A stretch of 64,000 nt of DNA, taken from the NCBI GenBank assembly GCA_023101505.1, contig LVZA01000001.1, forward strand, positions 124,001-188,000. Reading direction: 5' to 3'. Position numbers and translations under genes: made by a program. Position 1 is the stretch's first letter, and the number at the start of each line of letters is the position of its first letter. The notes under the pieces are model-generated. The model did not search any database, was not told where the DNA came from, and saw only the letters and a list, made by a program, of their open reading frames with translations. This stretch comes from Pasteurellaceae bacterium Pebbles2. Its GTDB lineage: Bacteria > Pseudomonadota > Gammaproteobacteria > Enterobacterales > Pasteurellaceae. This document shows, in pieces, positions 18,333 to 28,146 of this stretch.

Positions 18333-19463
18333 TTACACCGCAGTTTTCGGCTGTCCGTTTTTTGCTTGCCCATTTTTAAGTTGAATATGCACGGTGATTT
18401 CCTCTCGGTCGTGGTATAAATGTTTGGCTTGTAAGCGAAAAATCAAACCTTGAGCGGTAAGTTCCTCAGCAAGCTGCTGCAGGCATTGTCGCACTTCCTG
18501 ATAGCGTTTTTTCATTGGTAATTTGAGATTAAAAATACTCTCTCGACACCAACCATTCAATAGCCATTTACTGATTAAATGCGCAATTCGGCTCGGTTGC
18601 TCCACCATATCGCACACAAGCCAATCAATTTGTTTACGCTTTGGTGGCTGGAATTTAAAACCATCTTCTGGACAATGTTCAATGCGCCCTGTGTCGTGTA
18701 AACTCGCCGCCATTTTGCCGTGATCCACCGCATAAACGAACAAACCACGTCGCACTAATTGATATGTCCAACCACCAGGGCAAGCACCCAAATCTACGCC
18801 GAGCATATTTTCATTCAGACGTTTGCTCTCATCTTCTTTGGGAATAAAAGTCAAAATGGCTTCTTCTAGTTTTAAAGTGGAACGGCTTGGTGCGTCGGCA
18901 GGGAATTTCAAGCGTGGAATGCCCATAAAATGCGCCGAATGGTTGTTATTATAAGAATAGCCTACGTAGCACGCATTATTGGCGGTAAATACGCAATGCA
19001 ATGTGATGCCGCTACGTTTAATTTCTTTAAATTTAAGCCAACCCTCTTTTTTTAAGGCTTGGCGCAATGGCACGGTGAATTTTCGACAAAATGCTGATAA
19101 GGCTTTGGCTTCATTGGTGTCGGCTGTTTCGACCCAAATTTCCGTGCTTTGTTTTAATGGAGAAAAGTGCGGTGCAATTTGTCGATATTTTTCGATAATT
19201 GGGCTGATGCGATCTTCGGGATTTAAATCTTGCAATAAATCCGACACCACGATCATTTGGCGAGCAAAAATTAATTGATTAAACGGAATTTCTCGAGCCA
19301 ATAAATCGGCTTCGCCTGCTTGGTAACACTCAAAAATCACTAAGCCTGAATTTTCTTGCACTCGAGCAAAACCAAACACCCCACGCTCTGCGGCTTTATC
19401 GTTTATTTCCGCAGCCACTTCTTTTTCAAAGCCAATGCGACAATATAATGCTAATTTATTCAA
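18333..19463 (-). CDS. rlmM: 23S rRNA 2'-O-ribose methyltransferase RlmM (C2498)
   Basis: 376 residues. An N-terminal THUMP-like region ([20 protein letters not shown]) is followed by a SAM-dependent methyltransferase domain with [19 protein letters not shown] and a catalytic K-D-K-E arrangement (including [12 protein letters not shown] and [14 protein letters not shown]). It methylates C2498 of 23S rRNA. Order gcvA-ygdD-rlmM is the same as in E. coli. An uptake signal lies inside it. Confidence 0.93.
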   Translation of the reverse strand: MNKLALYCRIGFEKEVAAEINDKAAERGVFGFARVQENSGLVIFECYQAGEADLLAREIPFNQLIFARQMIVVSDLLQDLNPEDRISPIIEKYRQIAPHFSPLKQSTEIWVETADTNEAKALSAFCRKFTVPLRQALKKEGWLKFKEIKRSGITLHCVFTANNACYVGYSYNNNHSAHFMGIPRLKFPADAPSRSTLKLEEAILTFIPKEDESKRLNENMLGVDLGACPGGWTYQLVRRGLFVYAVDHGKMAASLHDTGRIEHCPEDGFKFQPPKRKQIDWLVCDMVEQPSRIAHLISKWLLNGWCRESIFNLKLPMKKRYQEVRQCLQQLAEELTAQGLIFRLQAKHLYHDREEITVHIQLKNGQAKNGQPKTAV

Positions 19464-19498
19464 TCTATTATCCTGTTTTATTTTTTCTTTATTCTACA

Positions 19499-19903
19499 CT
19501 ATTTTGCCAAGCTAGATTTAACGGCAACCACAAATAATGTCGACCAGCCAATTAAAAATGCCACGCCACCTATGGGCACAATCATTGCTAAGGCTTTGCT
19601 ATTTAAAATTGCCATCATATATAAGCTGAAACTAAAAGCTACGATGCCGAACAACCACGAAAACCCAATAATATTCACCGCAGTTTTGCCATATTTTGGC
19701 GAATTTTGTGATGACATAACGTTCACAAAAATGCCTAACATTAATAAAGCAAGGGTATGAAAGGCTTGATATTTCCAGCCTGTATCGACCCAATTTAATT
19801 GCTGTGCGGAAAAACTTGCTTGCAAAGCGTGTGTGGCAAATGCGCCAAAAGCCACGCAAATAAAACCGCTTAAGGCTGCAAGAATTAAAAATCGATTAGC
19901 CAT
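19499..19903 (-). CDS. ygdD: DUF423 membrane protein (YgdD family)
   Basis: 134 residues with four hydrophobic segments and the family start RFLILAALSGFICVAFGAFATHAL. Function unknown. Its ATG overlaps the last 8 bases of gcvA and it is followed by rlmM, the conserved enterobacterial arrangement. Confidence 0.88.
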   Translation of the reverse strand: MANRFLILAALSGFICVAFGAFATHALQASFSAQQLNWVDTGWKYQAFHTLALLMLGIFVNVMSSQNSPKYGKTAVNIIGFSWLFGIVAFSFSLYMMAILNSKALAMIVPIGGVAFLIGWSTLFVVAVKSSLAK

Positions 19904-20816
19904 TAAATTTCTCTTGTGTTTCTGTTTGTTGTTGAATAGTTTTGTTCATTTCTTCAACAATCCACTGACGAAATATTTGAATAGTGTTTTCATTATCTCG
20001 ATTTTGGTTATTCACCACATAAAACCCTTTCGGATCAGTTAAATTGGTTGGCAACACAATTTGCAAATTACCACTGCTAATTTCTTGTTGCGCCAGCATT
20101 TGATTTGCCAAAATTAATCCTTGCCCATATACCGCTGTTTGCAGCGCCATAAAAGTGTGGCTAAACAAAGATCCCTCTTGTACATTAGGCAGTTCAACGT
20201 TGAGATGATGCGATAATAACTGCCAGTTTTCTCGTGTATGAATATGAATAAGTCGATGTTTTTTCAAATCTTTTTCGTTATGCACAGGCTTTTCAGCCAA
20301 TAATTTCGGCGCAGCTAGCATCACCAAATTTGCCTTTGCCAGCAATTCGGTATGCAAATTGTCCCAATTTCCGTAGCCATAATAAATCGCCACATCAATA
20401 TCTTTATTCAACACGCCCTCGTCTTGTTCTGAAGCCCGAATTCGCACTTCAATATCGGGATATTGTTGATTAAAATGAATTAAACGTGGCACTAACCATT
20501 GAATAGCAAAGGTCTGCGGCACGCTAATATTTAGATGCGACTTGTCTTTTGATACCAATTTTTCTGTTACATTGGCTAATTTTTGTAGTAATGGCGAAAT
20601 TTCACCATAATACCACTTCCCCTTTTCTGTTAGTTCTAATACTCGATTTTTTCGAATAAATAACTCAATGCCTAAAAAATCTTCTAATAATTTTATTTGA
20701 TGACTCACTGCCGCCTGAGTTACAAACAGCTCATCAGCTGCTTTTGTAAAGCTCAAATGGGTGGCAGCACTATCAAAGGCTTTCAATGAATTCAGGGGAG
20801 GCAAACGTTTAAACAT
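19896..20816 (-). CDS. gcvA: LysR-type regulator GcvA
   Basis: 306 residues. The N-terminal helix-turn-helix (KAFDSAATHLSFTKAADELFVTQAAVSHQIK) is close to E. coli GcvA, and the effector domain covers about 90-300. GcvA controls glycine cleavage genes and activates the small RNA GcvB. The identification is strengthened by gcvB on the divergent strand and by a CTAAT palindrome between them. Ribosome site GGGAAG precedes ATG 20816. Confidence 0.92.
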   Translation of the reverse strand: MFKRLPPLNSLKAFDSAATHLSFTKAADELFVTQAAVSHQIKLLEDFLGIELFIRKNRVLELTEKGKWYYGEISPLLQKLANVTEKLVSKDKSHLNISVPQTFAIQWLVPRLIHFNQQYPDIEVRIRASEQDEGVLNKDIDVAIYYGYGNWDNLHTELLAKANLVMLAAPKLLAEKPVHNEKDLKKHRLIHIHTRENWQLLSHHLNVELPNVQEGSLFSHTFMALQTAVYGQGLILANQMLAQQEISSGNLQIVLPTNLTDPKGFYVVNNQNRDNENTIQIFRQWIVEEMNKTIQQQTETQEKFNG

Positions 20817-20866
20817 AATTTCTTCCCTTTGTTTATTTTTTTGTGTATAATAAAAAACCTAGCATA

Positions 20867-20885
20867 GGATTAGTTTTTCTAATCC
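20867..20885. promoter_or_regulatory. Probable GcvA operator
   Basis: Perfect palindrome GGATTAG-TTTTT-CTAATCC between gcvA and gcvB. CTAAT is the short motif reported for GcvA sites, and the spacing suits a LysR dimer. It is 51 bases upstream of the gcvA start and 21 bases before the gcvB -35. Confidence 0.65.
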
Positions 20886-20905
20886 GACGGATAAATATTT
20901 CTCTA

Positions 20906-20934
20906 TTGCCAGTTCAGCCCTTTTCCCCTACACT
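20906..20934 (+). promoter_or_regulatory. gcvB promoter
   Basis: TTGCCA (20906-20911), 17-base spacer, TACACT (20929-20934); predicted transcript start near 20941. Confidence 0.6.
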
Positions 20935-20940
20935 ACGCCC

Positions 20941-21130
20941 ATACTTAATCATAAGTAATTCTTTTGACTAATTAAAGGTATTTTACTTTTAATTAAGTAT
21001 TATGTTGTGTTTGCATATTGTTCGGGAAACCGAACAGAGTATTTCATTGATTGAATACTCATTAACTTCCTGTATATTTAGACCCTAAATTTGGGGTATA
21101 ACACCGTACTTTTAGTACGGTGTTTTTTTA
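20941..21130 (+). ncRNA. gcvB: GcvB small regulatory RNA
   Basis: Divergent from gcvA, as in E. coli. The G/U-rich targeting region reads atgttgtgtttgc (21002-21014), matching conserved region R1. The second conserved block acttcctgtatattta (21065-21080) matches R2. Predicted structure: an AT-rich stem taattaaa/tttaatta (20969-20995), a GAAA-tetraloop hairpin tgttcgg/ccgaaca (21019-21036), a hairpin gagtatt/aatactc (21037-21060) and the final terminator aacaccgtact/agtacggtgtt (21100-21124) with a T run. GcvB with Hfq represses amino-acid and peptide transport mRNAs. The 5' end is inferred from the promoter. A 28-codon frame starting at 21002 is not considered a gene. Confidence 0.88.
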
Positions 21131-21251
21131 TGCCCCGATTGTACCATTACCCCGACTAAAATCTCAAATAATAGTTTTCAATCAAAGCGGAATGGTGTAA
21201 ATTTACCAAATATTTTTAAAACACATCATTTAAAATCAAAAGGAAAGCATT

Positions 21252-22283
21252 ATGAAAGATCTTGATTGGAATAATCTTGGCTTTAGTTATATCAAAACCG
21301 ATTATCGTTTTATCGCACACTGGAAAGATGGCAAATGGAACGACGGTGAATTAACCACCGATAACACACTTCATATTCACGAGGGTTCAACCGCCCTACA
21401 CTACGGACAGCAATGTTTTGAAGGCTTAAAAGCCTATCGCTGCAAAGATGGCTCAATCAACCTATTCCGCCCAGAAGAAAACGCCAAGCGTATGCAACGC
21501 ACTTCCGACCGCCTATTAATGCCGCAAGTGCCCACCGAATTATTTGTACGAGCGTGCAAAGAAGTGGTAAAAGCCAACCAAGAATGGTTAGGTCCATATG
21601 GTTCAGGTGCAACCCTTTATTTACGTCCATTTTTGATTGGCGTAGGTGAAAATATCGGCGTAAAAACTGCACCAGAATTTATTTTCTCTGTATTCTGTTG
21701 CCCTGTTGGTGCTTATTTCAAAGGCGGACTTGCACCATCAAACTTCATCACCACAGATTACGACCGCGCTGCCCCAATGGGAACAGGTGGCGTGAAAGTC
21801 GGCGGTAACTACGCTGCAAGCCTACTTCCGCACGAATTAGCTGCTGAACAAGGCACTTCAACACGCAAATTTGCCGATGCGATCTATCTTGATCCGAAAA
21901 CCCACACCAAAATTGAAGAAGTGGGCGCGGCAAACTTCTTTGGCATTACCAAAGATAACAAATTCATTACACCAGCATCAGAATCAATTCTGCCAAGTAT
22001 CACCAAATATTCATTATTGCACCTTGCAAAAGAACGCTTGGGAATGGAAGCTATTGAGGGCGATGTTTATATCGATCAACTCGACCAATTCGCCGAGGCT
22101 GGTGCTTGCGGAACAGCTGCCGTCATCACACCAGTGGGTGGTATTCAACACAAAGGCAACTACCACGTTTTCTATTCAGAAACCGAAGTTGGTCCAATCA
22201 CTCGCAAATTATATGATGAATTAGTCGGTATTCAATTCGGCGACAAACCAGCTCCAGAGGGTTGGATTGTAAAAGTGGAATAA
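21252..22283 (+). CDS. ilvE: Branched-chain amino-acid aminotransferase IlvE
   Basis: 343 residues, of the longer type-II BCAT size. It interconverts Leu, Ile and Val with their 2-oxo acids using pyridoxal phosphate. The cofactor Lys is K182 in [12 protein letters not shown]. Other motifs: [14 protein letters not shown] and [16 protein letters not shown]. Ribosome site AAAAGGAAAG precedes ATG 21252. The gcvB terminator lies 120 bases upstream, so ilvE needs its own promoter. Confidence 0.96.
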   Translation: MKDLDWNNLGFSYIKTDYRFIAHWKDGKWNDGELTTDNTLHIHEGSTALHYGQQCFEGLKAYRCKDGSINLFRPEENAKRMQRTSDRLLMPQVPTELFVRACKEVVKANQEWLGPYGSGATLYLRPFLIGVGENIGVKTAPEFIFSVFCCPVGAYFKGGLAPSNFITTDYDRAAPMGTGGVKVGGNYAASLLPHELAAEQGTSTRKFADAIYLDPKTHTKIEEVGAANFFGITKDNKFITPASESILPSITKYSLLHLAKERLGMEAIEGDVYIDQLDQFAEAGACGTAAVITPVGGIQHKGNYHVFYSETEVGPITRKLYDELVGIQFGDKPAPEGWIVKVE

Positions 22284-22301
22284 TTAGTTCTCTAATAACA
22301 C

Positions 22302-22334
22302 AAAAAAGTGCGGTATTTTTTACCGCACTTTTTT
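22302..22334. terminator. ilvE terminator made of two inverted uptake signals
   Basis: 14-bp stem aaaaaagtgcggta/taccgcactttttt with TTTTT loop. Both arms contain complete uptake signal cores. Confidence 0.9.
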
Positions 22335-22381
22335 CGTTTATTTTTACTGCCTAATTAATTTTAAATTATTAGTCAACAAAA

Positions 22382-22407
22382 AAGCCCTAACTTATTTGTT
22401 AAGGCTT
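22382..22407 (-). terminator. Terminator of the cold-shock gene
   Basis: Stem aagccctaac/gttaaggctt (one wobble pair), 6-nt loop, T run on the minus strand. Confidence 0.7.
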
Positions 22408-22449
22408 TCTTTTCTTCTTAAACGCCTAATTTAAGGCATTTAAAATAAA

Positions 22450-22662
22450 TTATTTGATTACAACAACATCAACTGCTGCAGGTCCACGTTGAGAATCTTG
22501 AACGTTAAATTCAACATTATCCCCTTCGTTTAAAGTTTTGTAGTTTTCGCCTACGATACCAGAGAAATGAACGAATAAATCTTTACCGCCATTCGCTGGA
22601 GTGATGAAACCAAAACCTTTATCAGAGTTGAACCATTTTACAGAACCGTTTAATTTAGACAT
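22450..22662 (-). CDS. CspA-family cold-shock protein
   Basis: 70 residues, a single cold-shock domain. The nucleic-acid-binding motifs are RNP1 KGFGFI and RNP2 DLFVHF; the start [19 protein letters not shown] is typical. It binds single-stranded RNA or DNA as an RNA chaperone. It is closer to CspA/CspE than to the CspD type. No close upstream gene; the 5' leader may be long, as is usual for cold-shock genes. Confidence 0.93.
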   Translation of the reverse strand: MSKLNGSVKWFNSDKGFGFITPANGGKDLFVHFSGIVGENYKTLNEGDNVEFNVQDSQRGPAAVDVVVIK

Positions 22663-22784
22663 AAGTCTTCCTTATTTTTAAGTTTAAATTTTAATGCTTG
22701 AATTCAAGCGACAATGCTAAGGTTGGAAATAGAATTGATATTAAGAAAAATCCAAGGCACTTATTTAACATTTTTAAAATTTAG

Positions 22785-22925
22785 AACGTTAAAACTCGTA
22801 ATGCTAATGCGGAAGAACTCGTAACTCATTTTTATAACTATTTAGCGAAGCTATTAGAACACTTACGCCCAACTAAAGCAAGTGTTATTTCGGATTTATG
22901 CCAAATCATTTCAAAACCTCACAAA
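22785..22925 (+). other. Possible coding relict without a start
   Basis: The 299-base gap 22663-22961 holds one frame on the plus strand (KTRNANAEELVTHFYNYLAK and onward to about DLCQIISKPHK) that looks like real protein. It lacks a start codon after an upstream TAG (22782) and then runs into the yoaH terminator. It may be the 3' remnant of a deleted gene. No family recognised. Confidence 0.25.
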
Positions 22926-22963
22926 ACTGCGGTGAAAAAATTCAAAATTTTTACCGCAGTTTT
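22923..22963. terminator. Terminator overlapping the yoaH stop
   Basis: Stem aaaactgcggt/accgcagtttt (22923-22933, 22953-22963). The arms resemble the uptake signal with CTGCGGT in place of GTGCGGT. Confidence 0.65.
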
Positions 22964-23117
22964 ATTCTTCTTTGCTTTGATACTGCTCTCTTAACTGCTC
23001 GGCGACCATTTTAATTGCTTGCCCTGCGGGAATGCCTTGTTCCATTAATTGTTGGATTTGTTCGACGGCTTGTTGTTGCTGTTCGTGGCTTAAGCCTAAT
23101 AATGCGTTGTCTATCAT
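22962..23117 (-). CDS. yoaH: UPF0181 (YoaH) family small protein
   Basis: 51 residues starting [20 protein letters not shown], with the family core of a small helical bundle ([20 protein letters not shown]). Function unknown. It is shorter than common gene-finding cutoffs. It follows the uracil-DNA glycosylase-like gene by 10 bases on the same strand with a ribosome site AAGGAAAAC, so the two are probably cotranscribed. Confidence 0.85.
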   Translation of the reverse strand: MIDNALLGLSHEQQQQAVEQIQQLMEQGIPAGQAIKMVAEQLREQYQSKEE

Positions 23118-23127
23118 TTTGTTTTCC

Positions 23128-23718
23128 TTATAAAATTCCAGCTAGTTGGAAAAAAGTGCGGTAGGCTTCGGCTTTCTTTTCTAAGCTGAGCGGATAAGCT
23201 CTTGATGTGGACGGCACTCGATAAAGTTTGAGTTGACGTCCTGCAAAGGGAAAGTCGATAAATTCGTTGGTTTTGGGTTCTTTTAATTTTTCAGGCACTA
23301 GGCTAAACAAGGCTTCGGTCGCTTTGCCACCTGTGGTGAAAATCCATTGGCAATCGGGAAGTTGCTCAAGCACCCAATTTAAGTTCACCGGTTCAACAAT
23401 TTTCAGAAATTTGTCCGACGCATTGCCTTGCTCTCGAATGGCTTTCCATACTGTCGGGCAAGATGCGATGCCTCGCGCCATTAAAAAAGCGGTGATTTTT
23501 TCTGCGTCAAAGCGTTTTTCGTTAGGTATTTGAAAATATTGCTTATCACCAAAAAACACTAAGCCATAAATTCGCCACATATCGTTTTGAAAGTTGGGAT
23601 AATGAAATTCCATACAACGTTTTTCAGGCGTTGGCGGGAAAGTCCCCATCATCATTACGGTTGCCTTGGCTGGCAACACTGGGGGAAAGGGGTGCGTTTC
23701 AATTATCGGTGTCGTCAT
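23128..23718 (-). CDS. Uracil-DNA glycosylase superfamily protein
   Basis: 196 residues. The N-terminal motif [15 protein letters not shown] corresponds to motif A of the superfamily and [13 protein letters not shown] to motif B (with PST where many have HPS). The [20 protein letters not shown] segment is characteristic of a bacterial mug-like subgroup. Probably a mismatch or uracil glycosylase, but the catalytic class is uncertain. It starts 66 bases after uvrC on the same strand, giving a possible repair gene pair. Confidence 0.75.
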   Translation of the reverse strand: MTTPIIETHPFPPVLPAKATVMMMGTFPPTPEKRCMEFHYPNFQNDMWRIYGLVFFGDKQYFQIPNEKRFDAEKITAFLMARGIASCPTVWKAIREQGNASDKFLKIVEPVNLNWVLEQLPDCQWIFTTGGKATEALFSLVPEKLKEPKTNEFIDFPFAGRQLKLYRVPSTSRAYPLSLEKKAEAYRTFFQLAGIL

Positions 23719-23784
23719 TATTTTTCTGCTTCTAAATCTAAATTTGCGATTTTCATCAAATTCTATGAAATTTTTAACCGCACT

Positions 23785-25611
23785 TTAATCTCGTAAAGTG
23801 TCAAAAATGGTTTCAGCCAAGGCTTTGGAAATTCCTGGTACGCTGGCAATTTCATCAAGACTGGCATTTTTCACGCCTTGCATTCCGCCCAAATATTTTA
23901 ACAAGGCTTGACGGCGTTTCGCGCCCACGCCTGCAATGCTTTCTAAGCCACTTTGGGTAAAGGCTTTTTGCCGTTTTTTGCGATGCCCTGTAATGGCGTG
24001 ATTATGGCTTTCATCTCGAATATGTTGAATGAGATGCAAGGCTAAATCGTCGGGATTTAAGTTAATTTCTCGCCCTTGTTTGCTTAAAATCAGCGTTTCT
24101 TGCCCTGCTCGGCGATCGATCCCTTTGGCTACGCCAATTAAGTGCGGTCTATTTTTGTCCCATTTTACATTCAATTCCGCAAACACTTGCAAGGCTCGAT
24201 TTAATTGCCCTTTGCCGCCGTCAATAAAAATAATATCGGGAATTTTTTCAGCTTCAAGGGGGCGATCATAGCGTTTTTTCAACGCTTGTTCCATTGCCGC
24301 ATAATCATCACCGCCAGTAATGCCTTCAATATTAAAACGGCGATAATCGGATTTTAGCGGCCCTGCATTGTTAAACACCACACAAGATGCGATGGTTTGC
24401 TCGCCCATTGTGTGGCTGATGTCAAAACATTCCATTCGCTGAATTTGTTCAATGCCAAGTAAATTTTGCAACGCTTGATAACGCTCGCTCATCAAGCTGT
24501 TTTCTTTTAATTTCAGGCTTAAAGCAGCTTTGGCATTCATTTGAGCCAATTTTAAATATTTGCTTTTATCGCCTTTAGTTTGATCTGAAATTTGCACTTT
24601 TCGCCCCGCTTGTTCGGAAAGCAAGGCTTCTAATTCCGTTTTTTCATCTAATTTATGATCGACAATAATCGAATTCGGTACGCTTCGTCCTTGATGTGCT
24701 TGCAGATAAAACTGTCCGACAAATGTGGCGGTTAATTCGGCTAAATCCGTATTGGCTGGCACTTTGGGGAAATAGCTCCGATTACCAAGCACTTTGCCTT
24801 GGCGAATAAAAAGCACTTGTACGCAAGCGATACCGATTTGATAAGCGATAGCGATAATATCCATATCATCAAGACGTTCATTACTCACAAATTGCTTTTC
24901 TGTTACTGCTCGCACCGCTTGAATTTGATCACGAAAACACACCGCAGTTTCAAATTCCAAGGCTTGGCTCGCCTGCTCCATTTTACCGATGAGATGATCT
25001 AACACTTGCTGGTCTTTACCCTGCAAAAATAAACGAGCATATTCCACCTGTGCATTATAATCTTCATCACTCACAAAACCTGCTACGCACGGTGCAAGGC
25101 ACCGCCCAATTTGATATTGCAAGCAAGGGCGTGAACGATTTTTATACACCGAATTTTCACACTGGCGGATTGGGAATAATTTTTGCAATAAAGATAAGGT
25201 TTCTCGCACTGCACCAGCGTGTGGATAAGGGCCGAAATATTCGCCAGCTACTTTTTTTGCCCCACGATGTGCCGTAATGCGTGGGTGTGTTTCTTTAGTG
25301 AGCAAAATATAAGGATAGGATTTATCATCTCGCAGCAACACATTATAACGTGGCTGATAGGTTTTGATGTAATTATGCTCAAGCAACAAGGCTTCTGTTT
25401 CGCTGCTGGTGATCGTGGTTTCAATACGACAAATCGCAGCAACTAAGGCTTCGGTTTTCTTGCTCGCCACATTGGCACGAAAATAGCTCGACAGCCGTTT
25501 TTTCAGATCTTTGGCTTTGCCCACATAAATCACAATGTCGTTTTTGTCGAACATTCGATAAACGCCAGGCTGATGCGTTACATTTTTGAGAAAGGCTTTG
25601 TAATCAAACAT
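23785..25611 (-). CDS. uvrC: Excinuclease ABC subunit C
   Basis: 608 residues, normal size. UvrC makes both incisions in nucleotide excision repair. The N-terminal GIY-YIG domain ([20 protein letters not shown]) makes the 3' cut. The UVR UvrB-binding motif is around residues 205-240. The C-terminal RNase H-like domain includes [20 protein letters not shown] and [13 protein letters not shown], and the tail carries two helix-hairpin-helix motifs ([32 protein letters not shown]). An uptake signal lies inside near 24141. Confidence 0.97.
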   Translation of the reverse strand: MFDYKAFLKNVTHQPGVYRMFDKNDIVIYVGKAKDLKKRLSSYFRANVASKKTEALVAAICRIETTITSSETEALLLEHNYIKTYQPRYNVLLRDDKSYPYILLTKETHPRITAHRGAKKVAGEYFGPYPHAGAVRETLSLLQKLFPIRQCENSVYKNRSRPCLQYQIGRCLAPCVAGFVSDEDYNAQVEYARLFLQGKDQQVLDHLIGKMEQASQALEFETAVCFRDQIQAVRAVTEKQFVSNERLDDMDIIAIAYQIGIACVQVLFIRQGKVLGNRSYFPKVPANTDLAELTATFVGQFYLQAHQGRSVPNSIIVDHKLDEKTELEALLSEQAGRKVQISDQTKGDKSKYLKLAQMNAKAALSLKLKENSLMSERYQALQNLLGIEQIQRMECFDISHTMGEQTIASCVVFNNAGPLKSDYRRFNIEGITGGDDYAAMEQALKKRYDRPLEAEKIPDIIFIDGGKGQLNRALQVFAELNVKWDKNRPHLIGVAKGIDRRAGQETLILSKQGREINLNPDDLALHLIQHIRDESHNHAITGHRKKRQKAFTQSGLESIAGVGAKRRQALLKYLGGMQGVKNASLDEIASVPGISKALAETIFDTLRD

Positions 25612-25640
25612 AAAATAAAATTCGGTGTGGCAATAAAATA

Positions 25641-25666
25641 AAGCCCTTGCAAATTAACAAGGGCTT
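25641..25666 (-). terminator. Terminator after the DUF4198 gene
   Basis: Stem aagcccttg/caagggctt, 8-nt loop, T-rich tail on the minus strand. Confidence 0.75.
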
Positions 25667-25736
25667 ATGAATTTTAAATTATTCTCGCTCAATGCACAAT
25701 CTGATTTAAGCTGAATTTAGACGATGTCATTTGCGA

Positions 25737-26540
25737 TTAGTGATACTGTTTACCAATATCAAAGGTGAGTGTCGCATAATGTTTTGCCACTTGGCATTGT
25801 GCGGGATCTTTGAATGGCACTTCGTAAGTAACTTGTGCTTTCCAAAAACCTTGACGCAATGGGATAATATTCACTGTGCCGTCATCTGCCGTTATGTCTG
25901 AAAACGCCTGTGCTTCAACTTTGTGAGTTTTGCTGTTATCTGTGGTGTCAAAACCGTCAAAAGTAGCGGTTAAAGTTACATTTGGCAACGGCTCGCCACG
26001 ATAAAGCACTTTCACTTTGAACGGATCGCTCACATTAATATTGGCTGGGTTATCCATTGGCACGATTTCTAATTCGTGTCCAATTTGCTTGCTGATCACA
26101 TCTACGGCGGCACTTTCGTGTCCCACATTCACAATATTTTTGCCATACATTGCAGTTAATTCACAATAGGTCGCTTTTGGCGTGTCTTTCATATCCGCCT
26201 GCTTCCAACCTTCCGCATTTTTCGACCAAAACACAGGTTTGTATTCGCCTGCAACGATGTAGCTACCGTCTTGCACAGGTTTTTCGCTTTCAAAATGATA
26301 GTTTTTGTCGCCTTTTTGCACTAATTTTTGCTTACCTTCCTTGGTAAACAAAGTTACCCCACGATCAAAAAAATGTAATCTTTTTTCATTAATTTGTTCT
26401 AAATGGGGAAATTCGCCGTAGCCCAAATCTGCTTTTAATACTTCACCTCCGTGGGTATGATCGCTAACTACCCAAACACGATGGGCTTGTGCAGACACCG
26501 CAAGGGTGCATAATAAAGTTACTAATAATGCCTTTTTCAT
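25737..26540 (-). CDS. Periplasmic DUF4198 protein
   Basis: 267 residues with a clear signal peptide (MKKALLVTLLCTLAVSAQA) and a mature N-terminus HRVWVVSDHTHGG, the usual start of DUF4198 proteins, which are beta-sandwich proteins often near metal (nickel or cobalt) uptake genes. Several His residues lie near the mature N-terminus. No metal transporter is adjacent here, so the role stays open. Monocistronic, with its own terminator. Confidence 0.8.
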   Translation of the reverse strand: MKKALLVTLLCTLAVSAQAHRVWVVSDHTHGGEVLKADLGYGEFPHLEQINEKRLHFFDRGVTLFTKEGKQKLVQKGDKNYHFESEKPVQDGSYIVAGEYKPVFWSKNAEGWKQADMKDTPKATYCELTAMYGKNIVNVGHESAAVDVISKQIGHELEIVPMDNPANINVSDPFKVKVLYRGEPLPNVTLTATFDGFDTTDNSKTHKVEAQAFSDITADDGTVNIIPLRQGFWKAQVTYEVPFKDPAQCQVAKHYATLTFDIGKQYH

Positions 26541-26663
26541 AAAACACTCACTTATTTTTTAATAAAAAACAAGCGATATGTTATAGAATAAAAAACACCT
26601 TGTAAAGCAGAAGAATACAAAAACTTTCAGAATTTACACCGCAGTTTAATTTTCAATATAAAA

Positions 26664-26685
26664 AAAGAGGCTTGCACGCCTCTTT
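26664..26685 (-). terminator. Terminator of the DUF937 gene
   Basis: Stem aaagaggc/gcctcttt, 6-nt loop, long T run on the minus strand. Confidence 0.85.
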
Positions 26686-26716
26686 ATGTTGATTTATGGT
26701 TTATTAAATTTCTAGC

Positions 26717-27349
26717 TTATTTAAAAAAGCCATTTAGCACCGAGCCAATATCACGAGCCAAATCGTTATTTTGGCTAGGTTCTTGAGTTTGGCTGGTTTG
26801 GGTTGGCTGATTTAAAATTTGTCCTAATAAATCCCCTAAACCACCTTGGCTTGACTGCGTTTGCGAAGCTGAAGATTGCCCTTGCTGACCAAAAATGCCG
26901 CCTAATGCACCGCCAATTAAATCATCTAAACCAAAGCCGTCATCTTGCTGTGCTCGTTGTGCTTGCTGTGCCAAACTATCGGTGCTCACGCCGCCCTCAC
27001 GTCCGTTTGGTGTAAGCATATCAATAATTTGCGGTAGGGCTTGCGATAAAATATCTTGTGCTTGCGATGTTTCAACGCCTGCTTGTTGAGCCACGTTAGA
27101 AAGGGTTTCTTCACCAAAAACATCATTCACTTGATTTGGATTTAAGGGCTGGTTTTTCCCTGTGCCAATCCAAGAATTTAACAAATCGTCTAAACCACTT
27201 TTTTGTAATTGGTTAAAAACGCCTTCCATTCCCCCTTGATTTTTCAATAACGAACCTAAAACGTCGGTAATCATTGATGAATTTTGTGCGTTATTTGAAC
27301 TGCCGCCTAAGGCATTACTTAATACTGCACCAATAATTTTGTCTAACAT
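26717..27349 (-). CDS. DUF937 (YidB-like) protein
   Basis: 210 residues. The N-terminal ~110 residues form the DUF937 domain (LDDLLNSWIGTGKNQPLNPN and QVNDVFGEETLSNVAQQAGV). A Gln/Ser/Gly-rich low-complexity stretch follows (about 130-195) and the protein ends NDLARDIGSVLNGFFK. No signal peptide. Function unknown in the family. It is 20 bases after the kdsB stop and could be cotranscribed with the kdsB block. Confidence 0.8.
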   Translation of the reverse strand: MLDKIIGAVLSNALGGSSNNAQNSSMITDVLGSLLKNQGGMEGVFNQLQKSGLDDLLNSWIGTGKNQPLNPNQVNDVFGEETLSNVAQQAGVETSQAQDILSQALPQIIDMLTPNGREGGVSTDSLAQQAQRAQQDDGFGLDDLIGGALGGIFGQQGQSSASQTQSSQGGLGDLLGQILNQPTQTSQTQEPSQNNDLARDIGSVLNGFFK

Positions 27350-27369
27350 AAATCCTCTCTTTGTAAAAA

Positions 27370-28143
27370 TTAACTTAAAATTGACCGCACTTTTTCCAAA
27401 TCTTCAGGCGTATCCACACCAACGGCTGGAATTTCTTTTGCCAGTTCAACGTGAATACGCTCGCCATTCCACAACACCCTGAGTTGCTCAAGGCTTTCGA
27501 TTTGCTCAAGTGCCGTCGGTTGCCATTGCACATATTGTTTAATAAAGCCAGCACGATAAGCATAAATACCAATATGACGTAAATAGTGCGGTTGTAATTT
27601 CAATAGTTTTTGACTGATTTCAGCCTGCTGTAATTGAGCAAATTGATCACGATCCCAAGGAATAACCGCACGAGAAAAATACAATACATAGCCGTTTTTA
27701 TCGGTCAGCACTTTGACTGCGTTCGGGTTAAATAGTTCCTCTGCATCGTCGATTTTCACCGCAAGGCTTGCCATATTGACTTGATATTTCGCCAAATTTT
27801 CTGCCACTTGTTGCACAATCACTGGTGGAATAAGCGGCTCATCGCCTTGAATATTCACAATAATTTCATCATCGGCAATGCCTAAAGTTTGCACCACTTC
27901 GGCTAAACGTTCTGTGCCTGAATTGTGCTTATCAGAAGTCATACAAACTTCACCACCAAATGCCAACACGGCATCACGCACTTGCTCGTTGTCCGTTGCC
28001 ACCACCACTCGACTTGCCCCCGATTGCTGTGCTTTTTCCCACACGTGTTGAATCATCGGCTTGCCTGCAATGTCCGCCAACGGTTTACCAGGTAAACGGC
28101 TAGAAGCAAAACGTGCAGGAATAATTACGGTAAAATTTGTCAT
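27370..28143 (-). CDS. kdsB: CMP-KDO synthetase (3-deoxy-manno-octulosonate cytidylyltransferase)
   Basis: 257 residues. It activates KDO with CTP for lipooligosaccharide synthesis. Nucleotidyltransferase motifs: [38 protein letters not shown] and a C-terminal [13 protein letters not shown]. It starts 3 bases after lpxK in the conserved order rec2-msbA-lpxK-kdsB. Confidence 0.97.
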   Translation of the reverse strand: MTNFTVIIPARFASSRLPGKPLADIAGKPMIQHVWEKAQQSGASRVVVATDNEQVRDAVLAFGGEVCMTSDKHNSGTERLAEVVQTLGIADDEIIVNIQGDEPLIPPVIVQQVAENLAKYQVNMASLAVKIDDAEELFNPNAVKVLTDKNGYVLYFSRAVIPWDRDQFAQLQQAEISQKLLKLQPHYLRHIGIYAYRAGFIKQYVQWQPTALEQIESLEQLRVLWNGERIHVELAKEIPAVGVDTPEDLEKVRSILS

Positions 28144-28146
28144 AGC

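Noticed and set aside
21002-21088. A 28-codon frame rich in Leu/Ile just before a terminator, looking like an ilvE attenuator leader peptide
   Set aside because: The same bases contain the GcvB conserved blocks R1 and R2, the gene is divergent from gcvA, and the ATG lacks a ribosome site. The small RNA explains it better.
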